NCBI GenBank assembly: GCA_958496175.1
Contig: OY292275.1
Coordinates: 29,179,001 to 29,243,000 of the forward strand
DNA length: 64,000 nucleotides
Reading direction: 5' to 3'
From: Sisyra terminalis
Taxonomy: Eukaryota; Arthropoda; Insecta; Neuroptera; Sisyridae
Shown here: piece by piece, positions 23,253 through 36,599 of the stretch
Layout: every line of letters starts with the position of its first letter
Position numbering within the stretch: the stretch's first letter is position 1
Notes under the pieces: model-generated
The model's database searches: none
Told to the model about the DNA's origin: nothing
Seen by the model: only the letters and a program-made list of their open reading frames with translations
Translations under genes and position numbers: made by a program

Positions 23253-26200
23253 TATTAAGAGTATGGTATGGTCCATGAGTGAAATGATCAGTTCTTAGTT
23301 TCATATAAATTATTTTCAAAAAAATATTAGAATTAAATGCAAGTGTACGTGAATGTTGCCTCACTTACTATTGTTTGCCATATATATTGTGTATTCTAAT
23401 AAATGCCCTAAATAATATATGTGCCTGCTCACAAATAAAATTCATTTACGCTAGGTTTAATCCTTCCAATGCCTTGTAGAAGCAAATCGGCAACATGTAC
23501 CAACAGATCTAAGTCCGGTTTATTAAATAATACATTTCTAAGTCCACGAAAAGGGTAGCAAATACCGGCCAATGAAATTCACATTGAAAATACAAGTGTA
23601 CTTATAATGCACGTCTTGTGCTGGCTTACTACAATGTTATATATTAATAAAGATCCATTATAGTGCTTGGGGAAAATGACCAGAGATTATAAACTCAAGC
23701 AAAGATGTTCTCCATCCCTAACAGGAAGCAAAATTAGCTTCGCTTTTGAATATATCTGTGTTACATTATATCTAGTTATGTAATATTGCTATTACATTCA
23801 CATTGGTTTGTTTGCGGCACTCATGAGGCTTTAATGTTAAGCTTCAGTTCTATTAATTATTAATAGATATTTAATATTACCAGAGATTTCCAACAGAAAC
23901 AAATATCTGCTTTGACCTTTATTGAATTTGACAATAAGTCTATGTTTCGCAGTTTGATTTTTAAATTTTCAATAAATTCCTAGAACTAAACAAATGTTAA
24001 ATAATTTATATATAGTAGTTTTACGATAAAACTATTTCAAACATTTTAAACTTAATTTAGTTTTTTTCACTAGTAAAAATGAAAATAATTTTCAAATTTG
24101 AAAATTTACCGAAGAATTTTTAAAGATTTAAAGATTTTATTGATATTATAAAAATTTGATACATCAAAAACTACATATGTACATCAGGTTTATGTAAAAA
24201 TAATTAAAATATTTTATTCTATATACATTGAAAGATATTTATAAGAACTTATGAAAGCTTATTTATTTGAATAAGGACAAATTCTCAAGATGTAAAATAT
24301 AAACTGTCAACTACACAAAAATGAATAAAAAAGCAAACAACTCATCAGATTCATATGAGCTTATTTATATAATACAAATGCTTTCTGTTGAATTGTTTTG
24401 ATTTATGATTGAAAAATTTTTATTGAGAATATTTACTTTGTCATGAGGTCTGTTCAATCTCCACCAACAGTCGTTAACATATGCAGAAATACATAGTAAA
24501 AATAATTAATAATTTTTTCCTCATTACTGATTGAAAAATTATTTTTAATTTTCTGAAACAATTTTTGATAAGATTCATTAAATAGTTGGTGCGTGAATAT
24601 TTGTGGGAATAGCAAATGTTTAATCCCATAAAGTGATTGTGTTCTTAAAAACTGACCTTAAACGACCACATATTGCGGTCTTTAAGTTTCCTCATTCTTC
24701 GCAACCCTTTCCGGAACAAAGATAGGTATCCATATTGTGTGTATATAGAAGGAAGAGCAAATATAGAAAAGGTCTTAGAAAGACAAAAGGGTCGATTAGA
24801 TAGTTTGTATGTATAATCAGCCATTGCCACACATCCTTTTAAATGTGTGGACGATTTCAGTTTCAATAAAAGGAGATGACTGTCATTAAATCGGGAACAT
24901 ATTCGTGCTCCCATTTCGCTCACACACAATCACAATAAATAATACACGTGTAACATGTTCCGTCTGATCCCTTTCAATAAAGGATAACAATTGTTTCGAG
25001 GATATGTGTTTTATACACTTGTCTCACTTGCCACATAAACATTTCGAGCACCTACAGAAATTAAGAGTGGGAAGGCTGATTGCAGAGGAATGGGGTATGT
25101 TTTGCATAAGGGTTGTTATTGCTAGTAACAATCTAACAGCTGTTTCGTACGGATATTAGAAGATGGTTTATGCAGATATTTCGTCCTACAGTTTGCCTAA
25201 ATGGCTTCTTCTAAAAGAACTCCTAATGCTGTCATATTACGTGTTTGAATTATAGATTATATGGCCACTGTGGCCAAAGGCAACTGTTAGCTTTCGTAAT
25301 TATGGTGTGTCACAACTAATACATACTATACCATATGCTCCTTACTAATATCTTCAACATTCTATTTTACTATTGTAGAAACGGAGAGATGAGCGAGAGG
25401 TGCTATGATTCAGTCGATCATTTCAAACTAGTCAAATAAATCTCTAAATTAATACTGGAATAATTATTCGTCTTTGTCTTGAAACACCCAAAATGAACCC
25501 ATTTTATACTCATGTCGAAACGATTTCATAGTTCGTCAAGTATACCAAATGTAAAAGCTGATTGACCAAAGTAATTAAAATTGTTCACTAGAACAGTCAT
25601 TTCTTATTGAAGGGTGCGTCCTTTGAACAATATTAGAGTATAATTTAAGAAGACGATAATTATTATATTGTGCATAATGCTCGTTGAAATTCATGAAGAA
25701 ACACAAAGACATATCTCACAATAAAATCATCACCACATACTTCAATCACTTAAATGCAACGCTTTTTAGACAAATACAACACTTATTCATCTCATTGATT
25801 ATTGGTTTATACATTTTATTTTTCTTTTGATCGAATGTTTATCTGAAAAGCAATTAAGTATTTAAACATCTAAATTATATGTAAATTAGTCACAACACCT
25901 CTAAAAAGCCTTAAGCATATTTCGAAATCAATTAAAACGGGTATTGATTATTATCTTAAAAAGTCTATATTGAATAACTACTTAGGTATTGATGATTGTT
26001 CGAAAAAGAATTTGAAATAAATTGTTTGATGCGTTACATATATAAATGGTTACTTTTTATTAGAAGAAAACTTCCGCAATAACTAGAAATACATTTATCA
26101 ATATGTCACTTTCATACTTTTCAACACCATATGACCGAAACCCCTTGCAATATTTGTGATTTTAATTTTTGTCATGTACGATATGTTAGCAGAATTTGTC

Positions 26201-26561
26201 TGCTGTAATTGGTGAACATCTCAATGTGGTTCGAACAAAATTGATCAATAAAGTCATACAGTAAAGGGCTTATATTCTTCTTGTAAAAATTAATTTCACT
26301 ATCATTTCAATCAATTTAAATACCAATTATTGTTTTCCGAGCCTGATAAAATAAAAATTAAAACAGTTAAAGCATTCATGGTAATTGATAGTCCCAACAA
26401 TTGACACTATGACCTACTTTTTTCAAATTTTTATTTTTTATTTTTTTAGTAAATCATAATAAATTGCTTCCTCATGATTAAAAATTTAAAGAATTCAAAA
26501 TAAAAGTCATGTCTCATATGATCAAGTCAATTCTTTTTGCTGACTGAACAGTTATACTGAA
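23253..26561. other. AT-rich intron with one GC-richer island
   Basis: The island at 24645-24960 has a 94-codon minus-strand frame (24645-24929) that I do not recognise, plus a small hairpin (CCACACAT 24827-24834 with ATGTGTGG 24843-24850). It could be a conserved regulatory element. The rest is featureless. Confidence 0.35.
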
Positions 26562-27161
26562 GGTATAAGCTTGGATCAGCTACGTCGAGATATTCCGAAT
26601 TGAAGAGAACTATTCCGAATGGGTACGTACTGTTCACTCGATTGCAATTTATACGTAAACTTTGACATGCCAGACATGAAGAAGTGACGTTTATTTTCAA
26701 ATATGTATTTATATTATAATATGTAAAATTAAATTTTCATCTCAAGTCTATTTTAGCACTTCCACAATCTGCCAACATTGCATTTTCAATTTTGTTTTTA
26801 ACTTATTCGCGATATTTTTGTTGATTCAATTCTAATATGGTATAATTCTCTCTTTTGTGGGTAAATTTTTATTATGGACCGATTTAATCGCGAATTAAAA
26901 TAAAACAAAGTCGAAAATGCAACGGTGCCAGATTGTGGGTGTGCTGAAATGAACTTGAGCCAAAGTAAACTTTATTTAGAAAATTTAATTTTACATAATT
27001 CAATATAAATACATATTTGAAAATAATAGTCGCTACTTCATTTCTGACATGTCAAAATTTACGTACAAATTGCATTCGAGTGAACAATACGTACTGGAAT
27101 AATATCGAAACCATTCAAAAACAGTTCTCAAATTGCGACGTTCCTGATCCAAGCTTATACC
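26562..27161 (+). mobile_element. palindromic foldback MITE, copy 2 (600 bp), complete
   Basis: The perfect terminal inverted repeat GGTATAAGCTTGGATCAG begins at 26562, and its complement CTGATCCAAGCTTATACC ends at 27161. The whole element folds on itself: the arm carrying tttgacatgcc (about 26662), through the ccacaatctgccaac block (26762-26776), pairs with its complement near 26925-27060. The central spacer is around ttcgcgatatttttgttgat. No clear target duplication is visible; a TA inside the terminus is possible. It is 8 kb from copy 1. Confidence 0.88.
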
Positions 27162-29476
27162 ATTATTACTAAAAACATTTTAATTTCTTGTTGTTAATTC
27201 TCCAAACCTGATTTCTTCACCTTTCTGGCTCTAACTTCACAATTATTTGATGAATTTGCAATCAGCACACTTCTCCTATTTCTATTCAATTGATCTGAGT
27301 TTACAAATAGAAGTAAACAAATTCCTTTTAATGCCAGGATAATTAACTAGAAGTTTGTTGGCTAAAGTTAACTTTGGTTAAAGTTAAGTTGGTTAAGTCC
27401 ATTTCTTTTAAGTATCACGTATTTAAGAATATTGCGCTTATTATAATTCAAATCATTCTTAAAATTGCATTTAGACCTAAAATCAAAGGTATATGATGTG
27501 AACTCGAAGGAATATTGACAGGAAAGTTATTGATGTACGGTAGAGGGTGCATATCTAATTTTTGCGATTAAAATATTGGGTGCAAAATATATACAAATCA
27601 CACATTGACTGATTTGTAAAAAAATATTATAATTTATTTAATAAATTAATTACTGCATTTTTTTTATTTATAGTTTCATAAATTTGGCAAATTGTGTTAG
27701 TTCCCGAGAAACGTAACGCATTTAGAAAAATGCACGAAGCAACCAATTTATTACCGTGTGCCTTTGAAACTATGAATAATTGTTGAAAAATATATATCTC
27801 CATTTTAATTTTTATAAAGATTTATCGAAACATTAAAACGGTAAACGTGTAAGAATATATAATACGAATTGTGAATTAGAGAAGAAAGCACAGTGAACCA
27901 TTAGAAGACGATGCGAGATGAGATATGAGTTATGTAGCAGATCTATAGAAAGATGCTGCTTCTGTTGCTTTGGCCGTTTACTGGTGGAACCGAGCTTCGC
28001 TTCTCATCTCATCGTTTGGCAATGGTGCGTTTATTTCACATTGTATAAAGGTAATATTGTAAATCTTGCTTTAATTCGACCGTCATGGGCAACTAAGACG
28101 TAGAATCAGCATAAATTTAATAATTACTCAACTCTAGGGAGTGCGATATTACCTACACCAAATATACCATGCGTTGTTTCCCTTAGTTCAGTTTCCACAT
28201 CCCTCTAACTCGTACCCTAATTCTCCCGAATCTCTCGTTCTACCAACCGTGCCTTTCTCATCTTATACCTTCCTTTATATCTTTTGATTACAGGTTTCGT
28301 AACATTAATATTCATAATGCTTTGTATTGTCCTCAATAAGTTTATTGAAAATTGAATTATCGTTATTTTTGCATTTTCATTAATATTTAGTTAACGCCAA
28401 ACTTATTTTGGCATCGTGAATAATATTTCAAGGGCACAATTTACGGCGAATAAATTGGTTTGAATATCAAATTTCAATTTGAATAGTGACCGATTCTTTG
28501 TGGCCTGTCTACGTTTTTTTTTTATTGCTTTTATGTAGGAATCTTTTGGTATTGTTGGGGCGACGCGATCGACAGCCTGATACGATAATTGTACGCGACG
28601 GAGCGTCAAATCACAGATAAATCAGTAAATCTGACATAAATACTTTCAAGTAAGTCATCTATAAAAATAGTGGAATATTATGTGGACGTCGGATGTTCCT
28701 TTTTCTCTTAAACGATATCATTTGTACAATTACATATGAAATCATTTTTAATTCGAGTGGACAAATGGAATATTTTTAACCTTTTTTTTCAATTTTTCAC
28801 ATTAATCTGATCGGAACACGACCTAGCCTAATCTTGTCTGGATCCACTTTCGACAACGTTTATACATTAAATGATTCGTTCTAATCACATGGCTTAAACA
28901 CAATTACTGTATCATTATGTTAATATATTGAATGTGTTTATATATAAATTATAGCCCAAAGGGTTTCTTTGAGTAGGTGTACATCAGAACATATAGCATT
29001 GTAATAAATTGTACCATGAAATCGCATCGGAAAGTTTAGATTTAAACAATCATAATAATAGTTTCTCTCTATGGAATTATTAAGTACCGTTTATTTCATG
29101 TCGTATTGAAATGATCAAAAGGAATTATATGCCTACATTTGATGGACTAAAATAGGGGTTGAATGAATTTAACAATCAATATTTAGAAGTAAAATACGGA
29201 ACACCAAAAATTTAGCTCATTCTAAATTTTTACTGCATATTTAAAAAAGTTAATATTCTTCGATAAAATTTGTACCCGAGTAAAATTTGACAGTACTAAA
29301 GTTAAATCTTAATGTCTACATATTAAATATGCCGATGCTTACGATTGTTTCATTTAATAAATTAGAAAAAGAAACAAAATATTTAATGTTTTTTTATAAT
29401 CAACATGAATTTTAATACTAATCAAAAATTAAGGATTGTTATCATTTGGATTTGAAATTTGAGTTTTGTTTTTTTG
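27162..29476. other. AT-rich intron with mixed-composition patches
   Basis: 27900-28280 and 28480-28610 are richer in G/C and could be regulatory. At 27908-28015 two arms (acgatgcgagatgaga and tctcatctcatcgt) are complementary apart from a two-base bulge, but the loop is about 80 bases, so a hairpin is doubtful. Open frames here (27918-28103 plus, 28403-28609 minus) are not recognisable. Confidence 0.35.
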
Positions 29477-29506
29477 TTATAGAAGTAAATGTTATAGAAG
29501 TAAATA
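29477..29506. repeat. 15-bp tandem duplication
   Basis: The unit gttatagaagtaaat is present twice in a row. Confidence 0.8.
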
Positions 29507-29792
29507 CATTTTGGTTAACATGTTTTGCCTTCAAAATCAAACTTTCAAATTTCAAGTAAACCATCTAGTGCAAAACTATAAATATCTGTTTAGCTGAATA
29601 ATTCAGTAGGAGAATAAATAAAAATGTATTTTCTTTATTTGGACTTACGAAACAATTCAATGAGCCTAAAGTATTAATATTTTTGGCTGGTCTCTTTATT
29701 TTCTGGTGCTCATTATTTAGTGTTTTCGAATGTGAGAAACTGTAAGATAAGTTGGACTAAATTTGAGAAAATTGCAAAAATAATATGTGTAT

Positions 29793-29843
29793 TAGGGTAT
29801 CTTCTACTTAATCTAGGGTATCTTCTAGGGGATCTTCTACTTA
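29793..29843. repeat. short tandem repeat, unit about 18 bp
   Basis: Roughly three copies of (c/t)tagggtatcttctactta, with the middle copy shortened. Confidence 0.8.
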
Positions 29844-32641
29844 AATTATCTTCAAATTTGGTCAGTCGTAACCTATCTTATTATGTATGATCAAATTAAA
29901 AAAAAAAAACTCTTGTATATTTCCAATAACGTACGCAGGTGCCATAAGACTATTGAAAATTGGTATAGAACTATTCTTACCTTGATTTTTCCATTGTTTT
30001 ATTATTGTAGTTTTATTATTTATTGATAGTAATGTGGAAAATTTGTCATTGATAAGCATTTGTAGTTATAACATTGTAATAGAAAAATAATTCTAAAAAA
30101 AAATTAAATATTAAAAAATTGTCATCTTAAAAATGCTCTAAATTAATATCAATACGTAATATAGTTGTAGATTTTTAATTTTACTTTAATGGCTCAAGTA
30201 CGTACAAAAATCCCATAAAAGAGAAGATACCAAATTTTTAGAGTAAACTTTTTTTTGACAATTTTTATTTTTTTAGCATAAAGACGTGGTTTGGATTATT
30301 GCATACGTAAAAAAAATAACAATAGTAATCGTGATACAAGATATTGAGATGAATAAATAATTGCTTTATAATAATTAATTTTATAGCTCATATAAAGAGT
30401 ATTTTATAGATTTAAAATTAAAAGAAAACAATCGTCAAATGGGAAAATTTTGGCAATAGTGACGCACATTTTTTATTATTTCAACATCGTAATTTTTATA
30501 AAAGTGTATATAGAATGTGTATATTGTTTCAAGTAATTATTGCTGTTTAATAAAATTAACGATCTGACATCGTAAAAGATTACAAAATCTTATAGTTTAG
30601 GTTCCACACTAGCAGTAATAATCGATAACAGAAAGTACGATATATTGTTGTAATTTTTGCTATATTTTTCCATGTACCTAGTTTATGCATCATTAGCTGG
30701 TTTGTACTGCACTAAATAAATTACATTAATATCAGAAGTGCAAACATTTTTTAAAAAATGTCAATTATATTTTGAATTTTGTTTTAAGATTCCAAAAAAA
30801 AGTAATTGAAAACTTGCAAAAAACTTTAAAGGGAAATTCTTTGTAAGTATATGTACTAAAAGAAAATGATTTTCAAAATAATTATTGTATAGAGTTGACT
30901 ACGTATAAGATATAAAAGTTTCACATGAAGTGATCAGTCATTAAAGAAAGACAATATTGATTGAAGTGTTCAAAATAAAGGGTAGATGAAACGTATTTGC
31001 AATTGTCCATTTAGAAATACTCTCATATTACATTGATAATTTGATTATGTTCTGAATGAAGGATCAAAGTAGTGTTGAGTTTTGTATGTTTGAAAAATAA
31101 ATGAAAATATGTTGGAAATTCAAGAAGTTTATTTAGAACCAAAGTAAATGGTCCAATGTTTGATTGAACTTACCAACACGTGAGAGGCGAAGAATCAAAA
31201 TTCATTGAATAGATGCGAATTGTTAAAGGACACTTAGCCACCAACCAAGAAACGGTCGGCATCGTTTAACGTTTGCTCGTATGGAGTGGACAAAACCAAG
31301 GCGTTAATTAAACGTCCCTTGATTAAATACGTCTGTGCGATTGTACACCTTTTCCTTGACCGATGTCCACTGCAGAGAATTGTTGCTCATATCCAGAAAA
31401 CCCAACCTCTTTAGGTGTGATGTATCACAAAGGGGCTATTCTCTTTGACAACTGAGCACTTTTGTGACTAGTTGTGAAACTGAGGGTGATTTTATACATT
31501 GCACGAAAGTAAAACGACTAAAAGGAGGTTGGTTGCCTTTATAATTTTCTCCTAGAGTCAAATCACCACCTTTGTGTTTCATACACAAATAGTTTAAATG
31601 GTTGATGTTTGGTAGGTTTCTAAATTTAATAAATCTCAAAACATTCACCAAAATATTTTACTTTCAAATCATTAAATTTTTATTGTCTTATTCATAAAAG
31701 CTCAAAAGCTCGAATCAAATTGGGGAGAAAAAATACATTTGAAAAGCACTTTTAAATTATACGCATTGCATGAGAGACACTTTGTATTTAAACGAAAGGG
31801 TTGCGAAGTGTCCGTTAACATTCAGTTGAGAACACAAATTCAATTATCTCCTTTCAAATGGTCAATTAAAATCAAAAGCCGCTTGTATGGATTGTTTTAC
31901 AAATTAAAAAAGAACAAATAGCTTTTATATGACACAAACTGACGTGCTTTTAGTACTTTATCGTAGATTTGCAGTTTTATAGACGGAAACACTTAAAACT
32001 ATTAAAAAGCAATAATTTTATTTAACTTTAAAGCACCGTATTTTGATTGATTTTAATACACAATCACTTTTAGAGGAGACGAACGACATATTTCAAATAT
32101 CAATATGTATTGATTAATAGGAGTACTAAATACAAGAATGTACATAGTGTAGAGATTTTCTGCCTTTTCATCATATATCAATGCAAAATACATTTACATT
32201 AACAAAACATTGAGTGATAATAAATGTATTTATTATGAGCAACACGTCTGCTTCCACTGCTAGTGGAACTGCTTTACAATATTAATTACAGTTAAATTTA
32301 ATTAATGTTTGATTGTTACATTTTAATTGCTGTGGACTTTAAAATAGAATTATCTATCAATTTGTTGTTGTTTTAACTGTTATTAACATTTTATGATTTG
32401 TAAAAATACAAATGATGGGAAATGTTAATTTAATTGGTTTTAATTTAATATTTTTTTCTAAATTCGTGATATTAGTGCAACAATTTCATTGAAACATATT
32501 TTTAATTAACATAAAAACTAATTAAATATTTAAAAAAAGTGATTGGTAAATAAACCATTTACTTAGTTTTACGTAATAAATATTTAATTTATAAATACAT
32601 TATATTTTAGGTTTCAAACATTCTTAAATCTCAAATAATTG
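29844..32641. other. AT-rich intron with a non-repetitive island
   Basis: 31180-31600 is a long patch of mixed composition (ggtcggcatcgtttaacg, gcgttaattaaacgtccctt, ccttgaccgatgtccactgc) with homeodomain-like TTAATTAAACG. It has no convincing frame; a 71-codon minus frame at 31436-31651 is unrecognised. It is a candidate enhancer. The rest is featureless. Confidence 0.35.
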
Positions 32642-33184
32642 TAGTGATACCTCGAAATACGAGTACAATTCGTTCTATAATCTTGCTTGAATATCTATTT
32701 GCTCGTATCGCAAAGCAATTTTCCGCATTGAAATTAATTGAAATGTTATTAATCCGTTCTAGCCCCCAAAATGCTACCTAGTTGTTTTTGTTAAATGTTT
32801 TTTTAATAAGAATATTTTATTTAAAATTGACATATTGTATAAAAACATAATAAAAAAAAAACGTAAAGAAATTAACTGGTTTTATAAAGTACATTCGTTG
32901 GTCACTTAAATCCAATTTACACACATTTTAAACATAATGCTACTATATATAGAATACATGATAAAGTGTGTTAATGCACAGAAAGCACAAAACCCTAGAA
33001 ATACTTATCAAAGTCAGTGGATATGTAGGATAATTTGAGTTGCACGAGGTGCAATAAATTGGCAGGTCGTATGCTCAAATGTCGTGGTTGTGTCTCAATT
33101 GTCGCTCGTATTTCAAAGCAATACTTTGCTCGTATACCTCAAATATCTCGTATGTTAAAGCATTCGTATCTTGAGGTACCACTG
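32642..33184 (+). mobile_element. Tigger/pogo-like MITE, 543 bp
   Basis: Left end tagtgatacctcgaaatacg; right end, read inward on the other strand, CAGTGGTACCTCAAGATACGA, followed outside by TA. These match the CAGTGGTACCTCG...ACGA termini of Tigger (pogo) elements. The interior has the associated blocks tttgctcgtatcgcaaagca, aaattaattgaaatg and taatccgttctagccccc, and the mirrored tcgctcgtatttcaaagcaa near the right end. It encodes no protein. Confidence 0.8.
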
Positions 33185-33964
33185 TAGTATAAATTTATGA
33201 TAGGTTTTTTGATTGTTTTTTCTACAATATTTGTAACCATTCTTTACTCCTAATTGATTGTTGTCAGTTGTTTCAACTGTTATTTCGATTTCAATCAATT
33301 GTTAAAATTTGTCATTTGTCAGTTACGTCAGTGTTGACTGAATATTTCACGGGGAGCTACCAGTATTTTATAGTTATAAAGATAACAATTCCGTTTAAAG
33401 CTCAAGTTATAAAACAAGAATGGTTGAAACTTATTTCCCGAAAAATATAGGCTTTTACAAAAAAGTATAACTTCTTACGTACGTCTATCAGTGCACACAC
33501 ACTTTTTCTTCAGCCCTTTTTAGTAGTTAAGCTTTAAATTTGGAAATCTTTAAACGGAATCAAACAGCAACCAAATATATTACAGGCAGCCATGTGGCAC
33601 CCATATCAGATTTTTTTTGTATTAACTTTTGTAGTACAGAAGGATTTATTTATATCTCATTCTCATCATATTCGCAGTTGTGAAAGTGTTGTTAACTGGT
33701 ATGTGGGAAGATAGTGGAAATTCAGAAAATTCCATCATTGTGAACTAAGTCGTTGTACGGAAACTAAGACACGTATGTTTGATGAAAGCCTAAGGATGTG
33801 AATTCCTGTCTGTAATGTTCAAAAGCATGCGGCCTATGCAACTCTTGTCAACCCCCAAAGTCTTCATAACAGAAGGAAAATATCCATCAAACCCTTGTAC
33901 ACAAGTAAACACACATTCTTGCAATTATTACACCTGTCTTATACCTTAAATTTTACCGCAATTG

Positions 33965-33966
33965 TG

Positions 33967-34031
<65 letters not shown>
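33965..34031. repeat. (TA)n microsatellite
   Basis: An almost uninterrupted TA run of about 67 bases with one extra T near its middle. Confidence 0.97.
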
Positions 34032-34034
<3 letters not shown>

Positions 34035-35689
34035 TTTTAACTCTACTAACAACACATAGTATATAATGTTATCTATTTAATCTTTAAACTATGTACTACA
34101 ATGGTAAAATTTACAAATAACAATAGATCACATTTAATAAAGTCAAAAAATAGCATCTTAGTATGTGCAAAGCTACTTAAAATTTTATTTTTTCATGTTT
34201 TTTTTTTAAATTAAGTTTAGCAAAAAATTGATCCTGATCATTATTATCCGATTACAATTCATGAGTGAAATTGTAGCATTTCGAAAACGAAATTTTTATC
34301 CGGAATAATTATGGTCGGACGTTCGCATATTTCCTCATTTATTCGATTTGATTCATTTTTTAAACAACATTTTTATCACATCTATAAGCGATACAGAAAT
34401 GGTCAGTCTCTTATAAATACCCTCGAGTATTATGAACTTAACGAAGCGAGGTCATATGTGTGCCAAGTGGTGCGCAACAGATCTACATCCCCTACAATTC
34501 ACCTACCCTTTTACACACATTTTCATCCCCTGAATATTGCTAGATAATATGTAGAGAAACGTACAATTTGAAGCTTGGTTACCTTTATCATATGAATATT
34601 TATTTTCTGTTCAATACATGGTTTCTTTAGTATTTCATAAAAACGCCCTTTCAGATCTTTTAACGCTTAAACGTTCGTATACATAAGTTATGTATTTACC
34701 CTGAAGATAATATAACCAAAATGCATTGAACCTCGTAAATTTTCATATATAAATTATTAATCAAATTTAATATTATTTTCAAAAAGATAATATTTTAATA
34801 AAAACTTCTTTTTATGATTCCAGCAAATCAGCGATCGAGCGGTATAATTTAAAATTTATTTTTTTTATCATAAAACATGTGGGTTAAAAATAAAACGGAA
34901 TCACCCTTCGATTTTCAATAATAATACAATATATAATAAAATGTTATTTGAATATCCGATTATATACACAGCATTGAATTTACTTGTAAAAAATCTTCAT
35001 ATGGTTGGTGCGTACGTAAATTACAAGCTCCATCACGATGGCCGGAGGACAGTCAACCATCGTCATCGTTTTCGCTTTCATTGTTCAATATATTGATGTT
35101 CTCCAACGAGAATATGATTCATATGGCAATTGAGCAATTATTATACAGAAGAAATATTATAACTTTTAGAGAAAAAATGTACTTTATCTTCATTCGAGTT
35201 TGTTCTTAAGTAATGACTAAACGATCAGTTGAACTACTACAGATACAGATTTTAATTAATTTATAACTTTAAAAATCCGAAGAAAAAAATAGGTACTAAC
35301 ATTAGTTTTAAAGTTGTTACAATTTAAGTGAACTTATTTCCGAGGAAAAAATCACTAGTGTGTACAATGTTTATATGCAAAGTACAATGTATAGGTGCTA
35401 TGTTTTACTACCTACATACAAATAAAAACTTAAGTTTTAATTAGTATTTCTATTTTTTAAACGAAAATTAAATTTGATATTTTTCTGTACCTTATACTAT
35501 AAGATCAGGAGGTCATACTTTAATGTGGTAGACTGAGGAAGGTGACGTAAGTAGATAAGCAAAAAAGAAAATAAATTCACGTGTTTCGTTCAGATTTTTT
35601 AGCACTTGGTTTACAAATACCTGACTTGCTATTACAAAAAAAATATGTGTAAGAAGTCTTCAATACTTTCAAACCAAGTATTTATGATG
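34032..35689. other. AT-rich intron, no gene
   Basis: Mixed-composition patches at 34310-34550 and 34995-35110 (catcacgatggccggaggac) break the background. The 78-codon frame at 34311-34547 is not recognised. No transposon ends seen. Confidence 0.35.
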
Positions 35690-35770
35690 TATTACTTAAA
35701 TACGTGTTTCGATTGCCAAGCAAACTTCATCGGTGGTCATTAAGTATCTAGTGTTGGATCTTTCGTAACG
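35690..35770 (-). ncRNA. hammerhead-ribozyme-like motif, Penelope-type, better-preserved copy
   Basis: Read on the minus strand: CCGATGA (35733-35727, one change from the CUGAUGA box), stem II of GTTTGC and GCAATC around a TTG loop (35725-35711, one T-T mismatch), then an intact GAAAC (35710-35706). A following ACGTATT pairs with AATACAT with one mismatch and could be stem III, ending in ATC as a cleavage triplet. Stem I pairing is weak. Together with 6041-6110 this defines a repeat of the type found in Penelope-like element pseudo-LTRs. Activity is doubtful. Confidence 0.5.
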
Positions 35771-35871
35771 GTTCCATTTTCTAATAATAGCTAGATACTT
35801 AAAGTAATTTAAGATAGTTTTAAAATAGTTACTTATCTAGATACTTTTCCGAAGTATCTTCGACAGCTCTG
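35771..35871 (-). mobile_element. hAT MITE fragment (family M2), inverted
   Basis: On the minus strand it begins CAGAGCTGTCGAAGATACTT and continues with the agtatctagataagtaac-type motif repeats typical of this family. The sequence outside the terminus is TTGCTTAT at 35872-35879. The inner boundary merges with the hammerhead-like repeat. Confidence 0.65.
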
Positions 35872-36172
35872 TTGCTTATATATATGAGGAAAAGTTTAAT
35901 TTCATATTGAGACTTCTTAAAAATAACATAAGAGTTACATTTTTAAGACAGTAATAATTGAACTACCTATACTGAAAAACTTTTTATATGTACAGTAAAA
36001 TTAACCGCGATTCCAATTTTTTTCAAGTTTTATCTCCAAGTGAAATTTTTGCTTGTATTCCTAAGCGCATGTCTTTGACTCATACTTTGCTGGTTACCTT
36101 ATAGCGATATTACAATAAACCACGCAGATGAAGTCAAAAGTATCAGTTTGCGAACAAATATATTGCCATGAT

Positions 36173-36587
36173 CATAGCTGTCAAAGATACTATGGAAAAG
36201 TATCTAGTTATTAGATAAGATAGTTTTTTTAAAATATTCGAAGTTACTTTGGGTATCTAATAACATTTAAAAAAAGGAACTTACACATTTATCCCTAAGT
36301 AACTTTTTATGATACTTAAAAAATTACTTTTTTTTTAATCTTATAGAACAAAATAAAAAAAAAATCTGTATCCTGTATCTAATCTCTCGGTATCTTGCTA
36401 TCTAAGTTACTTTCCAGTATCTACGATTCTTTTTATATTACTAGATACAGTTTACTTTAAAAAGTATCGACGGTACTAGTTGCTTCATGCCAAAAAAAAT
36501 AAAGGAACTATGATACTGCATCTTAGGTACTTGGAAGTAATTAAGTTACCTCAAATTATTTAAGATACTTTTTTTCTGGTACCTCTG
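36173..36587 (+). mobile_element. hAT MITE (family M2), 415 bp, near complete
   Basis: The left end catagctgtcaaagatact and the right end (inward on the other strand) CAGAGGTACCAGAAAAAAAG resemble each other and the terminus at 35871. The body is filled with short agtaact / gtatcta / gatactt variants. The right flank is ATAAGCAA (36588-36595), the exact reverse complement of the flank at 35872-35879. No matching duplication is found at its own left flank. Confidence 0.7.
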
Positions 36588-36599
36588 ATAAGCAATATC

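Noticed and set aside
24645..24929. 94-codon open frame, minus strand
   Set aside because: The peptide has no recognisable domain, and the composition patch is better explained as non-coding.
27908..28015. Hairpin from acgatgcgagatgaga and tctcatctcatcgt
   Set aside because: The stem is short and bulged with an 80-base loop. Not credible as a microRNA precursor.
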